A stretch of DNA of 64,000 nucleotides from the NCBI RefSeq assembly GCF_025717675.1, contig NZ_JAJIRT010000001.1, forward strand, positions 682,001-746,000, given 5' to 3'. The position numbers and the translations under genes were made by a program. Below, piece after piece: positions 52,520 through 60,742 of the stretch. Position 1 is the first letter of the stretch, and each line of letters begins with the position of its first letter. Below the pieces are notes generated by a model. The model made no database searches. It was not told the DNA's origin and saw nothing but the letters and a program-made list of their open reading frames with translations. Source of the stretch: Paucibacter sp. DJ2R-2. GTDB lineage: Bacteria; Pseudomonadota; Gammaproteobacteria; Burkholderiales; Burkholderiaceae_C.

Positions 52520-52595
52520 TGGTGGCCTGGGGCGGAATCGAACCACCGACACGCGGATTTTCAATCCGCTGCTCTACCAACTGAGCTACCAGGCC
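52520..52595 (-). tRNA. tRNA-Phe (anticodon GAA)
   Basis: A 76-base minus-strand cloverleaf with acceptor arms GGCCTGG/CCAGGCC, 3' CCA encoded, anticodon stem GCGGA/TCCGC and loop TTGAAAA giving GAA. A -10-like TATAGT (52679-52674) and a GGTCTTCGCTG box (52670-52660) lie upstream; no good -35 is seen. Confidence 0.96.
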
Positions 52596-52682
52596 GTCGT
52601 CTTGAATGACGTTCTTGCTTTTTTCGCTGCCTTGCTTTGCTTCTAGAAGCGCTGCAAATCAGCGAAGACCACGACTATAGCA

Positions 52683-53378
52683 CTAAATTCCGGCTCCGCG
52701 CTTATTTCTGCTGAGGTCGACACCCAATTGTTTCAACTTTCTGTACAGATGGGTGCGCTCCAGGCCGGTTTTCTCAGCCACGCGGGTCATGGAACCGTTC
52801 TCCTTGGCCAGATGGAACTCGAAATAGCTCTTCTCGAAGGCATCACGGGCTTCGCGCAAGGGGCGGTCCAGCTCGAAGCTCTGCTCCGAAGCCAGGCCGG
52901 CCGACGGCAGGCTGCTCTGCGGCAGGGTGCTGAGGCTGGGCGCCACGTATTGCGGCGTCAGTTCGCTGCGGGCATAGCTGCTGGGCAGACCGACGGCCGG
53001 CGCCGGGCGCGGCGCTGCCTTGACCAGGGACTGCTCCACCGCGCGCAGCAGCTTTTGCAGGGTGATGGGCTTTTCCAGGAAGGCGATGGCGCCGAACTTG
53101 GTCGCTTCAACCGCGGTGTCGATGGTGCCGTGGCCGCTCATCATGATGACGGGCATGGTCAGCAAGCCTGCACCGCCCCACTCCTTCAGCAAGGTGATGC
53201 CGTCGACATCGGGCATCCAGATGTCCAGCAGCACCAGGTCGGGGCGCATGCGCTCTCGCACCGCGCGCGCCTGCGCTGCGTTTTCTGCCAACTCGATCGT
53301 GTGGCCCTCGTCACTGAGGATTTCAGAGAGCAGAGCACGTATGCCCAGCTCGTCGTCGACTACAAGAATGGTTGCCAT
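52683..53378 (-). CDS. NtrX-like response regulator lacking the AAA+ domain
   Basis: A 231-residue regulator: an N-terminal receiver (1-120) with D8-D9 and phosphoacceptor Asp52 in L-L-D-I-W-M-P-D-V-D-G, a Ser/Pro-rich linker, and a C-terminal Fis-type helix-turn-helix (R-V-A-E-K-T-G-L-E-R-T-H-L-Y-R-K-L). NtrX proteins usually have a sigma-54 AAA+ domain between these; here it is absent, so the protein is unlikely to activate sigma-54 promoters and may act as a DNA-binding repressor or sigma-70 activator. Follows the NtrY-like kinase gene by 11 bases. Confidence 0.9.
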   Translation of the reverse strand: MATILVVDDELGIRALLSEILSDEGHTIELAENAAQARAVRERMRPDLVLLDIWMPDVDGITLLKEWGGAGLLTMPVIMMSGHGTIDTAVEATKFGAIAFLEKPITLQKLLRAVEQSLVKAAPRPAPAVGLPSSYARSELTPQYVAPSLSTLPQSSLPSAGLASEQSFELDRPLREARDAFEKSYFEFHLAKENGSMTRVAEKTGLERTHLYRKLKQLGVDLSRNKRGAGI

Positions 53379-53389
53379 GGAGTCCTAGT

Positions 53390-55654
53390 TCAATGGGGCT
53401 TTTCAGCAGAGCCCGCATCGGCTGCTGCAGTCGCGAGTTTTGAAAATGATAACGAAACTTGCGCACCGGTCACCGCTTGCGCCTCGTCGCCCTGGGCGTG
53501 CAGGTTGCTGAGGCGTATGCGTGCGGCGTGTTCATCGGCAATTTTCTTGACCACCGCCAGACCCAGGCCGGTGCCCTTGGTCTTGGTGGTCACATAAGGT
53601 TCAAAGGCGCGTTTGAGCACTTTCTCGGCAAAGCCCGGGCCGTTGTCAGTGATCTGCAGCCGCACGGAGCGGGGCGCGCCGGCCTCGGTGAAGGCCTGCT
53701 GGGTGCGCACCAGCACCTGCCCGCCCGCCTGCTCCTGCACGGCGTCGAGCGCATTCTGTACCAAGTTGTGAATGACCTGCCGCAATTGCGAGGCGTCGCC
53801 GAGGATGCGGCTGGCGTCAGGCGCCAGTTCGGCGTGCAGGCGACCTTGTTCCTGGGCCTCGGCATACAGGGTCAGCACCTCGGCGACCAGGGCATTGAGA
53901 TCCAGCGCCTTGAGCTGGGCCGAGGGCAACCGGGCGTAGTCGCGGAACTCATTGACCAGCTGCTTCATGGACTGCACTTGGTTGACGATGGTGGCCACCG
54001 AACGCACCAGCATGGCCTGGTCGGCGCCTTCCAGCTTGGCTTCGAGCTTGTGCTGCAGGCGCTCGGCCGAGAGCTGGATGGGGGTCAAGGGGTTCTTGAT
54101 CTCATGGGCCAGGCGCCGCGCCACCTCGCTCCAGGCGGCCGAGCGCTGGGCCGAGACGACTTCGGAGATGTCATCGAACACCATCAGCCGCGCGCCCTGG
54201 GGCAGCGGCGCGCCGCGCACCAGCAGGGTCTGCACATCCTGGCTGCTGTCGAGCTGCAGCTCAAAGGCGTCCTGCCAATGGTCGCGTTCGCCGCTCTCGG
54301 GGTTGTACTGCTCGAAACGCTGCCAGACGGCCTCGGCAAACGCCTCCAGATGCGGCACCTCGCCCAGCTGCCGGCCCTGGTAGACCGACAGCGGCAGGCG
54401 CAGGATGCGGGTAGCGCCGGGGTTGACGGTGTCGATGTGGCGCTGGGCGTCGAACACGATCACGCCGGCGGTCAGGTTGTCCAGAATCGTCTGCAAATGG
54501 GTGCGCGCGCTTTCCAGCTGGGCCACACTGCGCTCGACCATGACCCGCGCCTCGGACAGCTGCTCGGTCATGTCGGCGAAGGAACGGGTCAGGCCGCCGA
54601 GCTCGTCGCGCGTGCTCAGCATGGGCTTACGGCTGAGGTCACCCTGGGCCACCTGGCGCACGCCGTCGGCCAGCAGCAAAAGGGGCCGCGCCAGCTGGTT
54701 GCCGAAGGTGACGGCCAAGAGCAAGGCGGCAAACACCGCCAGCACCAGCACCAGGGTCAGGGTGCCCAGATACATGCGGCGCAGGCCGTCGCGCTCCAAG
54801 GCGCGCTGCTGGTATTCGCTGCTGGCGTTTTGCACCGCCAAGGCATTGGCCAGCACCGTGGCCGGCAGGCGCTGCACCACCATCAAGAAACGCTCGCCCG
54901 AATTGCCCAAGCCCAGGCGCATCTCGCTATTGGGCAGCTGGGCAATGGCTCGGATGCGGGCTTGGCCTTGCAGGGCCTGAGCCTCGTCCTCCAGGCCCTC
55001 CAGATGGCTGACAACACGGGCATTGCGCGCCTGGCGCAGCAGGGACTCTGCCGGCCGGTCGGTCATCAAGGAATTGGTGTCGCCACCGACCGACAGCAGG
55101 ATCTGGCCATTGCCGGCCACCACCGCGACCACACGAGCACCCATCTGCTCGCGCAGACGTTCCAGCACCAGGGGCTGCGGCAGGCTGCCGGCTTCGCCGA
55201 GACGCTCGGCAGCATCCAGGGTGCGGTTGGACAGGTCATTGACCAGACCGTCCAGGGTGCCGCGGCCCAGATTCAAGCCGGCCTCCAAGGCCGAGGCCAG
55301 ACGCACATCGAACCAGCTGTCGATACTGCGGTTGACGAACTGGTAGGACACGCCGTAAATCAAGATGCCAGGCACCATGCCCACCAAGGCAAAAATGCCG
55401 GCCAGTTTCATCAGCAGGCGGCTGCCGAACTTGCCGCTGCGCACGCGCAGGAACAAGCGCAGGGCCGCGCCGACGATGACCAGCAGCAGCAGCCCGGCGA
55501 CCAAGGCATTGAGCCAAAACAGCCACTCGTAGTGGCGATCGAAGAAGCCGCGCTGGCTGGTGGCGCTGATCGACAGCAAAAAGGCCAGAACGCCACAAAT
55601 GCCGGTGATGATCACCAGGGCGATGATCCAGGCCCAACGCGCCCGTTTGCTCAT
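53390..55654 (-). CDS. NtrY-like membrane histidine kinase
   Basis: A 754-residue kinase with three to four membrane helices (about 8-30, 45-70, 85-105 and 300-322), a HAMP domain after the last, a PAS domain (about 385-490), HisKA with R-L-A-H-E-I-K-N-P-L-T-P-I-Q and HATPase with N-, G1- and G2-boxes. The K-N-P-L-T-P-I-Q sequence and arrangement are those of NtrY, which senses redox or nitrogen status in alphaproteobacteria. Overlaps DUF4390 by four bases and precedes its regulator gene. Confidence 0.92.
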   Translation of the reverse strand: MSKRARWAWIIALVIITGICGVLAFLLSISATSQRGFFDRHYEWLFWLNALVAGLLLLVIVGAALRLFLRVRSGKFGSRLLMKLAGIFALVGMVPGILIYGVSYQFVNRSIDSWFDVRLASALEAGLNLGRGTLDGLVNDLSNRTLDAAERLGEAGSLPQPLVLERLREQMGARVVAVVAGNGQILLSVGGDTNSLMTDRPAESLLRQARNARVVSHLEGLEDEAQALQGQARIRAIAQLPNSEMRLGLGNSGERFLMVVQRLPATVLANALAVQNASSEYQQRALERDGLRRMYLGTLTLVLVLAVFAALLLAVTFGNQLARPLLLLADGVRQVAQGDLSRKPMLSTRDELGGLTRSFADMTEQLSEARVMVERSVAQLESARTHLQTILDNLTAGVIVFDAQRHIDTVNPGATRILRLPLSVYQGRQLGEVPHLEAFAEAVWQRFEQYNPESGERDHWQDAFELQLDSSQDVQTLLVRGAPLPQGARLMVFDDISEVVSAQRSAAWSEVARRLAHEIKNPLTPIQLSAERLQHKLEAKLEGADQAMLVRSVATIVNQVQSMKQLVNEFRDYARLPSAQLKALDLNALVAEVLTLYAEAQEQGRLHAELAPDASRILGDASQLRQVIHNLVQNALDAVQEQAGGQVLVRTQQAFTEAGAPRSVRLQITDNGPGFAEKVLKRAFEPYVTTKTKGTGLGLAVVKKIADEHAARIRLSNLHAQGDEAQAVTGAQVSLSFSKLATAAADAGSAEKPH

Positions 55655-56295
55655 GGGGTGGGCGCGGATGCTGCGGCCGTTCGCAGGCTGAAGTCGGGGT
55701 TCAGCCCCAGATTGCGCTCCACCCCCAAATTCCAGCCCTGGCCAATGCTGAGGCCGATCTGCATGGGCTTGGGCAACTGTGAGGTGTCGAGCCGGTAACT
55801 AAATTCCAGGTAATGGCTGCCGTCCTCGTCGAGCTCGCGCGCTTCGGCGATGCGCCAGCCCGAGACGCCGCGCAAGGAGGCCAAGGCCTCGGGCAGGTTG
55901 TTGAAGCTCTGCGTCAGCCCGCCGGAGCTGACCCGGTACTGCCGCGTCAGCGCATACCAGTACAGGCGCCAGCTTCGCGACGCCTTGCTGGCCCGCGCAT
56001 CGCGCCAGTACCAGCGCTTGCGCTGCACCGACACCTCAGCCACAAAGTACAGCGAGACCCCTTTCATCAAGGCGTCCTCGGCGGCGCGCGGCAGCTCGAA
56101 GCGGGTGCTGAAACTCAGCTCCAGGCCCTCATCGCTGCGTATCGTGCTCATGGCACTGAGCTCCACGCCATCGGCTCGAACCGGCATGGCCGAGGCCGCC
56201 AGCAGACAAGCCAGAGCCCAGGTCAGCCAAAGCCGCCAGAAACTGGCCGGGCGGCTGGCGCGGCGATGAAGGATGACAGGCGAACTCAAGGGCAA
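55651..56295 (-). CDS. DUF4390 family protein
   Basis: A 214-residue secreted or membrane-anchored protein: hydrophobic N-terminus (about 18-40, ending V-R-A) and a beta-rich body with W-Y-W-R-D and the L-T-R-Q-Y-R-V-S-S-G-G-L motif conserved in DUF4390. Function unknown; always found between rsmB and the NtrY-like kinase gene in Burkholderiales. No good ATG exists at the 5' end, so the start is probably a TTG (56295 or 56289). Overlaps the kinase gene by four bases, so co-expressed. Confidence 0.8.
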   Translation of the reverse strand: MPLSSPVILHRRASRPASFWRLWLTWALACLLAASAMPVRADGVELSAMSTIRSDEGLELSFSTRFELPRAAEDALMKGVSLYFVAEVSVQRKRWYWRDARASKASRSWRLYWYALTRQYRVSSGGLTQSFNNLPEALASLRGVSGWRIAEARELDEDGSHYLEFSYRLDTSQLPKPMQIGLSIGQGWNLGVERNLGLNPDFSLRTAAASAPTP

Positions 56296-56365
56296 TGCAA
56301 ACGGAGTAAAGACGAGAAATTGGGGTCAGAGCGATTTTTGCCAGGCTGCCGCAGCCCTCGCAAGC

Positions 56366-57778
56366 TCAGGCCCGCTTGTGCAACAAGGCATAGAAAAAGC
56401 CATCGAACACCGCCTCGGCCGAAGCTCGCGGCTGGGTCGACACGGCCATGTCCTCCGGCGCCTCATTGTGTGCGAGCGGCAGCAGATGCCCCGTGAAGCC
56501 GCTCACCTCCAAGCGACTCGCGTCGGCTTGACGTTGCAAAAATGCATCGATCTGCGCTTCACCCTCGGCTTTGAACATGGAGCAGGTGGCGTAAACCAGA
56601 CGACCGCCCGGCCTCAGCGTCGGCCACAGGGCGGCCAGCAGCTCCGCCTGGATGGCGGCCAGTTGGGCGATGTCGCCGGGCCGGCGCAACCAGCGCACAT
56701 CGGGGTGGCGGCGCACGATGCCGGAGGCGCTGCAGGGCGCATCAAGCAGGATGGCATCGAACATACGGCCATCCCACCAGGACGCGGTCGTGCGGGCGTC
56801 GGCCGCCTTCAACTCGGCACGCTGGCCCAAACGGGCCAGGTTGTCCTGCACGCGCAGCAGGCGCTTGGGGTCGCTGTCCAGGGCCAGCAGATCGAAGTCA
56901 CCCAGTTCCAAGAGATGGGCGGTCTTGCCGCCCGGCGCGGAGCAGGCATCGAGCACGCGCGCGCCGGCCTGCAAGGCCGGCAGCACGCCTTGGGCCTGGA
57001 CCAGCAAAGGCGCGGCGATCTGGGCGGCGGCGTCCTGAACCGAGACCGCGCCCTGGGCGAAACCGGGCAAGGCCGTGACCGGCACGGCGCGCTCCAGCAG
57101 CAGCGCCTGCGGTACCAACGGCCCCAGGGCGTGAGCGGCAATGCCGGCCTCCTGCAAGCGCTGCAGATAGTCGGCCGCTGAACCCTGCCGGGCATTGACG
57201 CGCAAGGTCATGGGCGGATGCTGGTTGTTGGCGAGCAGCAGCGCGGGCCAGACCTCGGGCCAGTCCGCACGCAAGCGCTCGCTCCACCAGAGCGGGTGGT
57301 TGTAGACCGCCACCGGCCCATTGGATCCCTGGCCAGCCTGAGCCTGCAAGGCCGGCCGTTCCCGCAAGAAGCGGCGCAACACGGCGTTGACGAAGCCCGC
57401 GCTGGCGGGCAGGCGCTTGCGCACAGCGCTGACGGCCTGGTCCACCACCGTGTGGTCGGCATAGGGCGCAGGCGGCTGGTCCGGGCCGCCGGCCCAGAGC
57501 AGGGCCAGCGCACTCAAAAGCAGACCCTCGACCTTGGGCGGCGGGCTCTTGGGCGCGAGGATGGCGCGCACCGCCTCGGCACTGCCCAGGCGACGCAGCA
57601 CATGGAAGCTCAGGGACTGGGTGGCCGGGCGCAGCTCGGCGGGGCATTTCGCCAGAACATCGGTCAAGGAGCGGCCGCCGCGCACGGCCTGCACGGCATC
57701 GGCCACTTGCATCAACAGTTGCTGAAGCGGCGGCGCCAGGGCAGGACCGGCGGGGTTCGACGGCGCGGGCTTGGGCAT
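56366..57778 (-). CDS. rsmB: 16S rRNA (cytosine-967-C5) methyltransferase RsmB
   Basis: A 470-residue methyltransferase: an N-terminal NusB-like domain (about 15-150) and a C-terminal Rossmann SAM-binding domain. SAM motif D-A-C-S-A-P-G-G-K-T lies near 270, D-A-P-C-S-A-S-G near 340 and the catalytic Y-A-T-C-S near 400, giving the two-cysteine mechanism of m5C enzymes. I start at the ATG at 57778; an in-frame GTG at 57802 is possible. First gene of the rsmB-DUF4390-NtrYX run. Confidence 0.94.
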   Translation of the reverse strand: MPKPAPSNPAGPALAPPLQQLLMQVADAVQAVRGGRSLTDVLAKCPAELRPATQSLSFHVLRRLGSAEAVRAILAPKSPPPKVEGLLLSALALLWAGGPDQPPAPYADHTVVDQAVSAVRKRLPASAGFVNAVLRRFLRERPALQAQAGQGSNGPVAVYNHPLWWSERLRADWPEVWPALLLANNQHPPMTLRVNARQGSAADYLQRLQEAGIAAHALGPLVPQALLLERAVPVTALPGFAQGAVSVQDAAAQIAAPLLVQAQGVLPALQAGARVLDACSAPGGKTAHLLELGDFDLLALDSDPKRLLRVQDNLARLGQRAELKAADARTTASWWDGRMFDAILLDAPCSASGIVRRHPDVRWLRRPGDIAQLAAIQAELLAALWPTLRPGGRLVYATCSMFKAEGEAQIDAFLQRQADASRLEVSGFTGHLLPLAHNEAPEDMAVSTQPRASAEAVFDGFFYALLHKRA

Positions 57779-57913
57779 GGGGGGGGCAGAGGGAAGGCTC
57801 ACCCTTTCAGTGTAGGTGAGCCCTCCGTACGCCGAGCAGGCAAGACCTGGCCCTGCACAGTCTTTGCAATCCGTACACAATCGCCCGATTGCACCGAACA
57901 GCGAGATCCCCCC

Positions 57914-58642
57914 ATGACCGGCGTCCTGCCTGCAAACCCCTCTCCCCGCGACGAGCGCGAGCTGGCCGAGCTGCCCGCTTCGGAGCGCGTGCGCTACCGA
58001 CTGGTCGGCGCAGGCTGCCGCCACCACGCCAATGACAATATCGCCGACTTCATCAAGGACGGTGAGCTCGACGAGATCCAGGCCGAAGTGCAGGCCAAGC
58101 TGCAAGAGGTGCTGCGCGCCCTGGTGATCGACACCGACAGCGACCACAACACCCAGGACACCGCCAAACGCGTGGCCAAGATGTTTGTGCGCGAGGTCTT
58201 CAAGGGCCGCTATGTGCCCATGCCGCCGGTCACCGAGTTCCCCAACTTCACCCGGCTCAACGAGCTGATGATTGTGGGCCCCATCACCGTGCGCAGCGCC
58301 TGCTCGCACCACCTCTGCCCCATCATGGGCCGGGTCTGGATCGGCCTGCTGCCCAACGAGCACTCCAACCTGATCGGCCTGTCCAAGTACACCCGCATCT
58401 GCGACTGGATCATGAGCCGCCCGCAAATCCAGGAAGAGGCCGTCACCATGCTGGCCAACGAATTGCAGGAACGCGTGCAACCCGACGGCCTGGCCATCGT
58501 CATGGAGGCCGACCACTTCTGCATGCATTGGCGCGGCGTCAAGGACACGGAAACCAAGATGACCAACAGCGTCATGCGCGGCGCTTTCCTCAAGGACCCG
58601 AATCTGCGCCGCGAGTTTCTCTCGCTGCTGAGCAAGAAGTAA
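57914..58642 (+). CDS. folE: GTP cyclohydrolase I
   Basis: A 242-residue enzyme converting GTP to dihydroneopterin triphosphate, feeding folate and, through QueD, queuosine. Zinc ligands C-S-H-H near residue 132 and the later H of N-E-H-S-N-L-I-G-L-S-K are present. Unusual detail: the common C-x-H-H-x-x-P-F-x-G reads C-S-H-H-L-C-P-I-M-G, which fits the betaproteobacterial-type FolE. It is divergent from rsmB and 38 bases upstream of a BLUF photoreceptor gene. Confidence 0.93.
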   Translation: MTGVLPANPSPRDERELAELPASERVRYRLVGAGCRHHANDNIADFIKDGELDEIQAEVQAKLQEVLRALVIDTDSDHNTQDTAKRVAKMFVREVFKGRYVPMPPVTEFPNFTRLNELMIVGPITVRSACSHHLCPIMGRVWIGLLPNEHSNLIGLSKYTRICDWIMSRPQIQEEAVTMLANELQERVQPDGLAIVMEADHFCMHWRGVKDTETKMTNSVMRGAFLKDPNLRREFLSLLSKK

Positions 58643-58680
58643 GTCCAAGAACAGACCTCAGCCCCAACGGAGCCCACCCC

Positions 58681-59103
58681 ATGCTAGTTCGCCTTCTCTA
58701 CGCCAGCCGCGCCCACATTCCCATGGGCGAGGCTGAGCTCAGCACCATCCTGAAGCAGTCGCGCGAGCACAACCCGGCCGAGGGCATCACTGGCCTGCTC
58801 TGCTACAGCGATGGCATCTTCATGCAAGTGCTGGAGGGTGGCCGTGACGCGATCAACGCACGCTACAAGCGCATCGTCGGCGACACCCGCCACCACGATG
58901 TGATCCTGCTCAGCTATGAAGAAGTGGGCGAACGCGTGTTCGCTGGCTGGTCCATGGGCCAGGTCAATTTGCAGCGCCTCAACCCGGGCCTGGTACTCAA
59001 GTACTCCGAAACCGCCAAGCTCGACCCCTACAGCATGAGCGGCAACTCGCTCATGGCCCTGTTCCACGAACTGGTCAGCTCGGGCGCCATCGTCTGCAGC
59101 TGA
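58681..59103 (+). CDS. BLUF-domain blue-light sensor
   Basis: A 140-residue stand-alone BLUF protein that would bind FAD and sense blue light. Key residues are all found: Tyr7 in L-L-Y-A-S-R, Asn31, Gln49 in F-M-Q-V-L-E-G and Trp90 in F-A-G-W-S-M-G. GGAG lies eight bases ahead of the ATG at 58681. It has no output domain, so it must act through a partner. Its proximity to folE, 38 bases, suggests co-transcription. Confidence 0.94.
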   Translation: MLVRLLYASRAHIPMGEAELSTILKQSREHNPAEGITGLLCYSDGIFMQVLEGGRDAINARYKRIVGDTRHHDVILLSYEEVGERVFAGWSMGQVNLQRLNPGLVLKYSETAKLDPYSMSGNSLMALFHELVSSGAIVCS

Positions 59104-59135
59104 GGCTGCATTTGGCACGGAGCCCTCGTTCGCTG

Positions 59136-59251
59136 AGATTTGAATACGAGCGCAGAGTGCGCGGAGGACCGCAGAGGTCGCGGAGAAGAAAGCAGGATTT
59201 CTAGTCTCAGCGTCCTCTGCGGTCCTCTGTGAGCTCTGCGTGCTGAAATCT
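59136..59251. repeat. 116-base palindromic intergenic element
   Basis: Nested inverted arms lie between the convergent BLUF and lemA genes: AGATTT/AAATCT at the ends (59136-59141, 59246-59251), CGCAGAG/CTCTGCG (59151-59157, 59234-59240) and a perfect 14-base arm GAGGACCGCAGAGG with its complement (59164-59177, 59214-59227), around a loop of about 36 bases. It looks like a REP/MITE-class element of the CTCTGCGGTCCTCTG type and could also end transcription from either side. Confidence 0.8.
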
Positions 59252-59304
59252 CCTTGCAAACGGCAGTTCAGTGCCGTTTTCGGTCAGCACCTTCCCATTC
59301 GCCC

Positions 59305-59868
59305 TCAGAGTGAGCGCGCCTCCCGAAAACCGTAGAAGCTGGCCAGCACTCGGGTCGGGAACTGGATGATGGCTTCGTTGTAGGCGCCCACAGCTTGGTT
59401 GAAAACCTGGCGGGTGAAGGAGCGTTGCCGCTCGATCATCTTGAGCTCATCCACCTGGGCAAACAGCTCCGGGTGCTCACGTAAATCGGCATGGTGTTCG
59501 AGCATGGACATCAGCCGCGTCAGCGCCGCCGCATGCACCGCGCTGGCCACGCCCAAGCTGGCCACAGGATCACCGGCATAAGGCCGAGCACGCACGGCCT
59601 GCAGCGCCACCTGCACCTCCTGCTGCGCGGCATCCAGGGCATCAAAGGTCGCCTGCTCGCTGGGCAGCAAGGGTCGCAGCACGGCCAGCAGGTTGGCGCA
59701 CACCGCGGCGCGCGCGCTCAGATGGGTATCCAGTTGGGCGAAAGCCGCGGCAATCGCGTTGCGCAAACTCATGACGCGGTTGTAGGCGCCGATGGCCCAG
59801 AACAACAGCACAGCCGCCAGACCCCAACCGGCCCAGCCCCAGTCCCAACCGCCTTCGCTCGGGCCCAT
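59305..59868 (-). CDS. LemA family membrane protein
   Basis: A 187-residue protein with one N-terminal membrane helix (about 14-32) and a long helical body showing N-x-V-x-x-L-R-N-A-I-A-A-A-F-A-Q-L-D and the C-terminal Y-N-E-A-I-I-Q-F-P-T-R-V-L-A, both LemA hallmarks. The body resembles the four-helix LemA fold exposed outside the inner membrane. Function unknown; partner TPM-domain genes usually downstream are absent. Two bases after queC. Confidence 0.87.
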   Translation of the reverse strand: MGPSEGGWDWGWAGWGLAAVLLFWAIGAYNRVMSLRNAIAAAFAQLDTHLSARAAVCANLLAVLRPLLPSEQATFDALDAAQQEVQVALQAVRARPYAGDPVASLGVASAVHAAALTRLMSMLEHHADLREHPELFAQVDELKMIERQRSFTRQVFNQAVGAYNEAIIQFPTRVLASFYGFREARSL

Positions 59869-59870
59869 GT

Positions 59871-60602
59871 TCAGGCCTCCACGCGGCCAGCCTGGAACTC
59901 CTCGAAGCCGCGCGCACGCAGCTCGCAGGCCGGGCAGCTGCCGCAGCCATAGCCCCAGGCGTGGCGCTGGCTGCGCTCACCCAGATAGCAGGTGTGGGTG
60001 TGCTCGATAACCAAGTCATTCAGGGCCCTGCCGCCGAGCTGCTCGGTCAAGGCCCAGGTCTGGGCCTTGGTGATGAACATCAGCGGGGTTTCCAGCGTCA
60101 TCGGCGCATCCAGACCCAGGCTCAGCGCCACCTGCAAAGCCTTCAGCGTGTTGTCTCGGCAGTCGGGGTAGCCCGAGTAATCGGTCTCGCACATGCCGCC
60201 CACCAACACCGAGGCGCCGCGTCGGTAAGCCAGCGTAGCGGCGAAAGTCAGAAACAGCAGATTGCGGCCCGGCACAAAGGTGTTGGGCAGGCCATTGGCC
60301 TGCATCTCGATGGCGCGGTGCTCGGTCAGCGCCGTGCTGGAGATCTGGCCCAGCAGGCTCAAGTCCAGCACATGGTCCTCACCCAGCTTGGCCGCCCAGT
60401 ATGGGAAGGCGGCGGCCAGTTCACGGCGCACGGTCTGGCGGCATTCCAGCTCGACGCGGTGGCGCTGGCCATAGTCGAAGCCCAGGGTTTCGACCTCGGC
60501 ATAGCGTTCCAAGGCCCAAGCCAGGCAGGCGGTGGAATCCTGGCCGCCCGAGAACAGGACCAGGGCTTTGCGTTGGGTATTGGCTTGGGGAGAGGTGTTC
60601 AT
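59871..60602 (-). CDS. queC: 7-cyano-7-deazaguanine synthase QueC
   Basis: A 243-residue ATP-dependent enzyme of queuosine biosynthesis that turns 7-carboxy-7-deazaguanine into preQ0. The PP-loop F-S-G-G-Q-D-S-T is at residues 17-24, followed by [10 protein letters not shown] and the zinc-binding cysteines C-Y-L-G...C-G-S-C-P-A-C near the end. I choose the ATG at 60602 over a TTG nine bases upstream. Together with folE nearby it covers two queuosine-pathway steps; queD and queE are not in the window. Confidence 0.95.
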   Translation of the reverse strand: MNTSPQANTQRKALVLFSGGQDSTACLAWALERYAEVETLGFDYGQRHRVELECRQTVRRELAAAFPYWAAKLGEDHVLDLSLLGQISSTALTEHRAIEMQANGLPNTFVPGRNLLFLTFAATLAYRRGASVLVGGMCETDYSGYPDCRDNTLKALQVALSLGLDAPMTLETPLMFITKAQTWALTEQLGGRALNDLVIEHTHTCYLGERSQRHAWGYGCGSCPACELRARGFEEFQAGRVEA

Positions 60603-60742
60603 GCGTTCCAACTCTGACAGGGCCGCGCAGTCGCGGCAGACGATGCCCGCCAGTGTGCCAGGGTCGCCCGACCTGGGTTCGACGCCGCGGACTGCGCCAA
60701 GGCGCTAAGCTCGCATTTGCACGCACTCGAGGATTGCCGATC

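Noticed and set aside
53459-55798. 779-residue plus-strand frame opposite the NtrY-like kinase
   Set aside because: Very long but antisense to a kinase with all catalytic boxes; no domain of its own.
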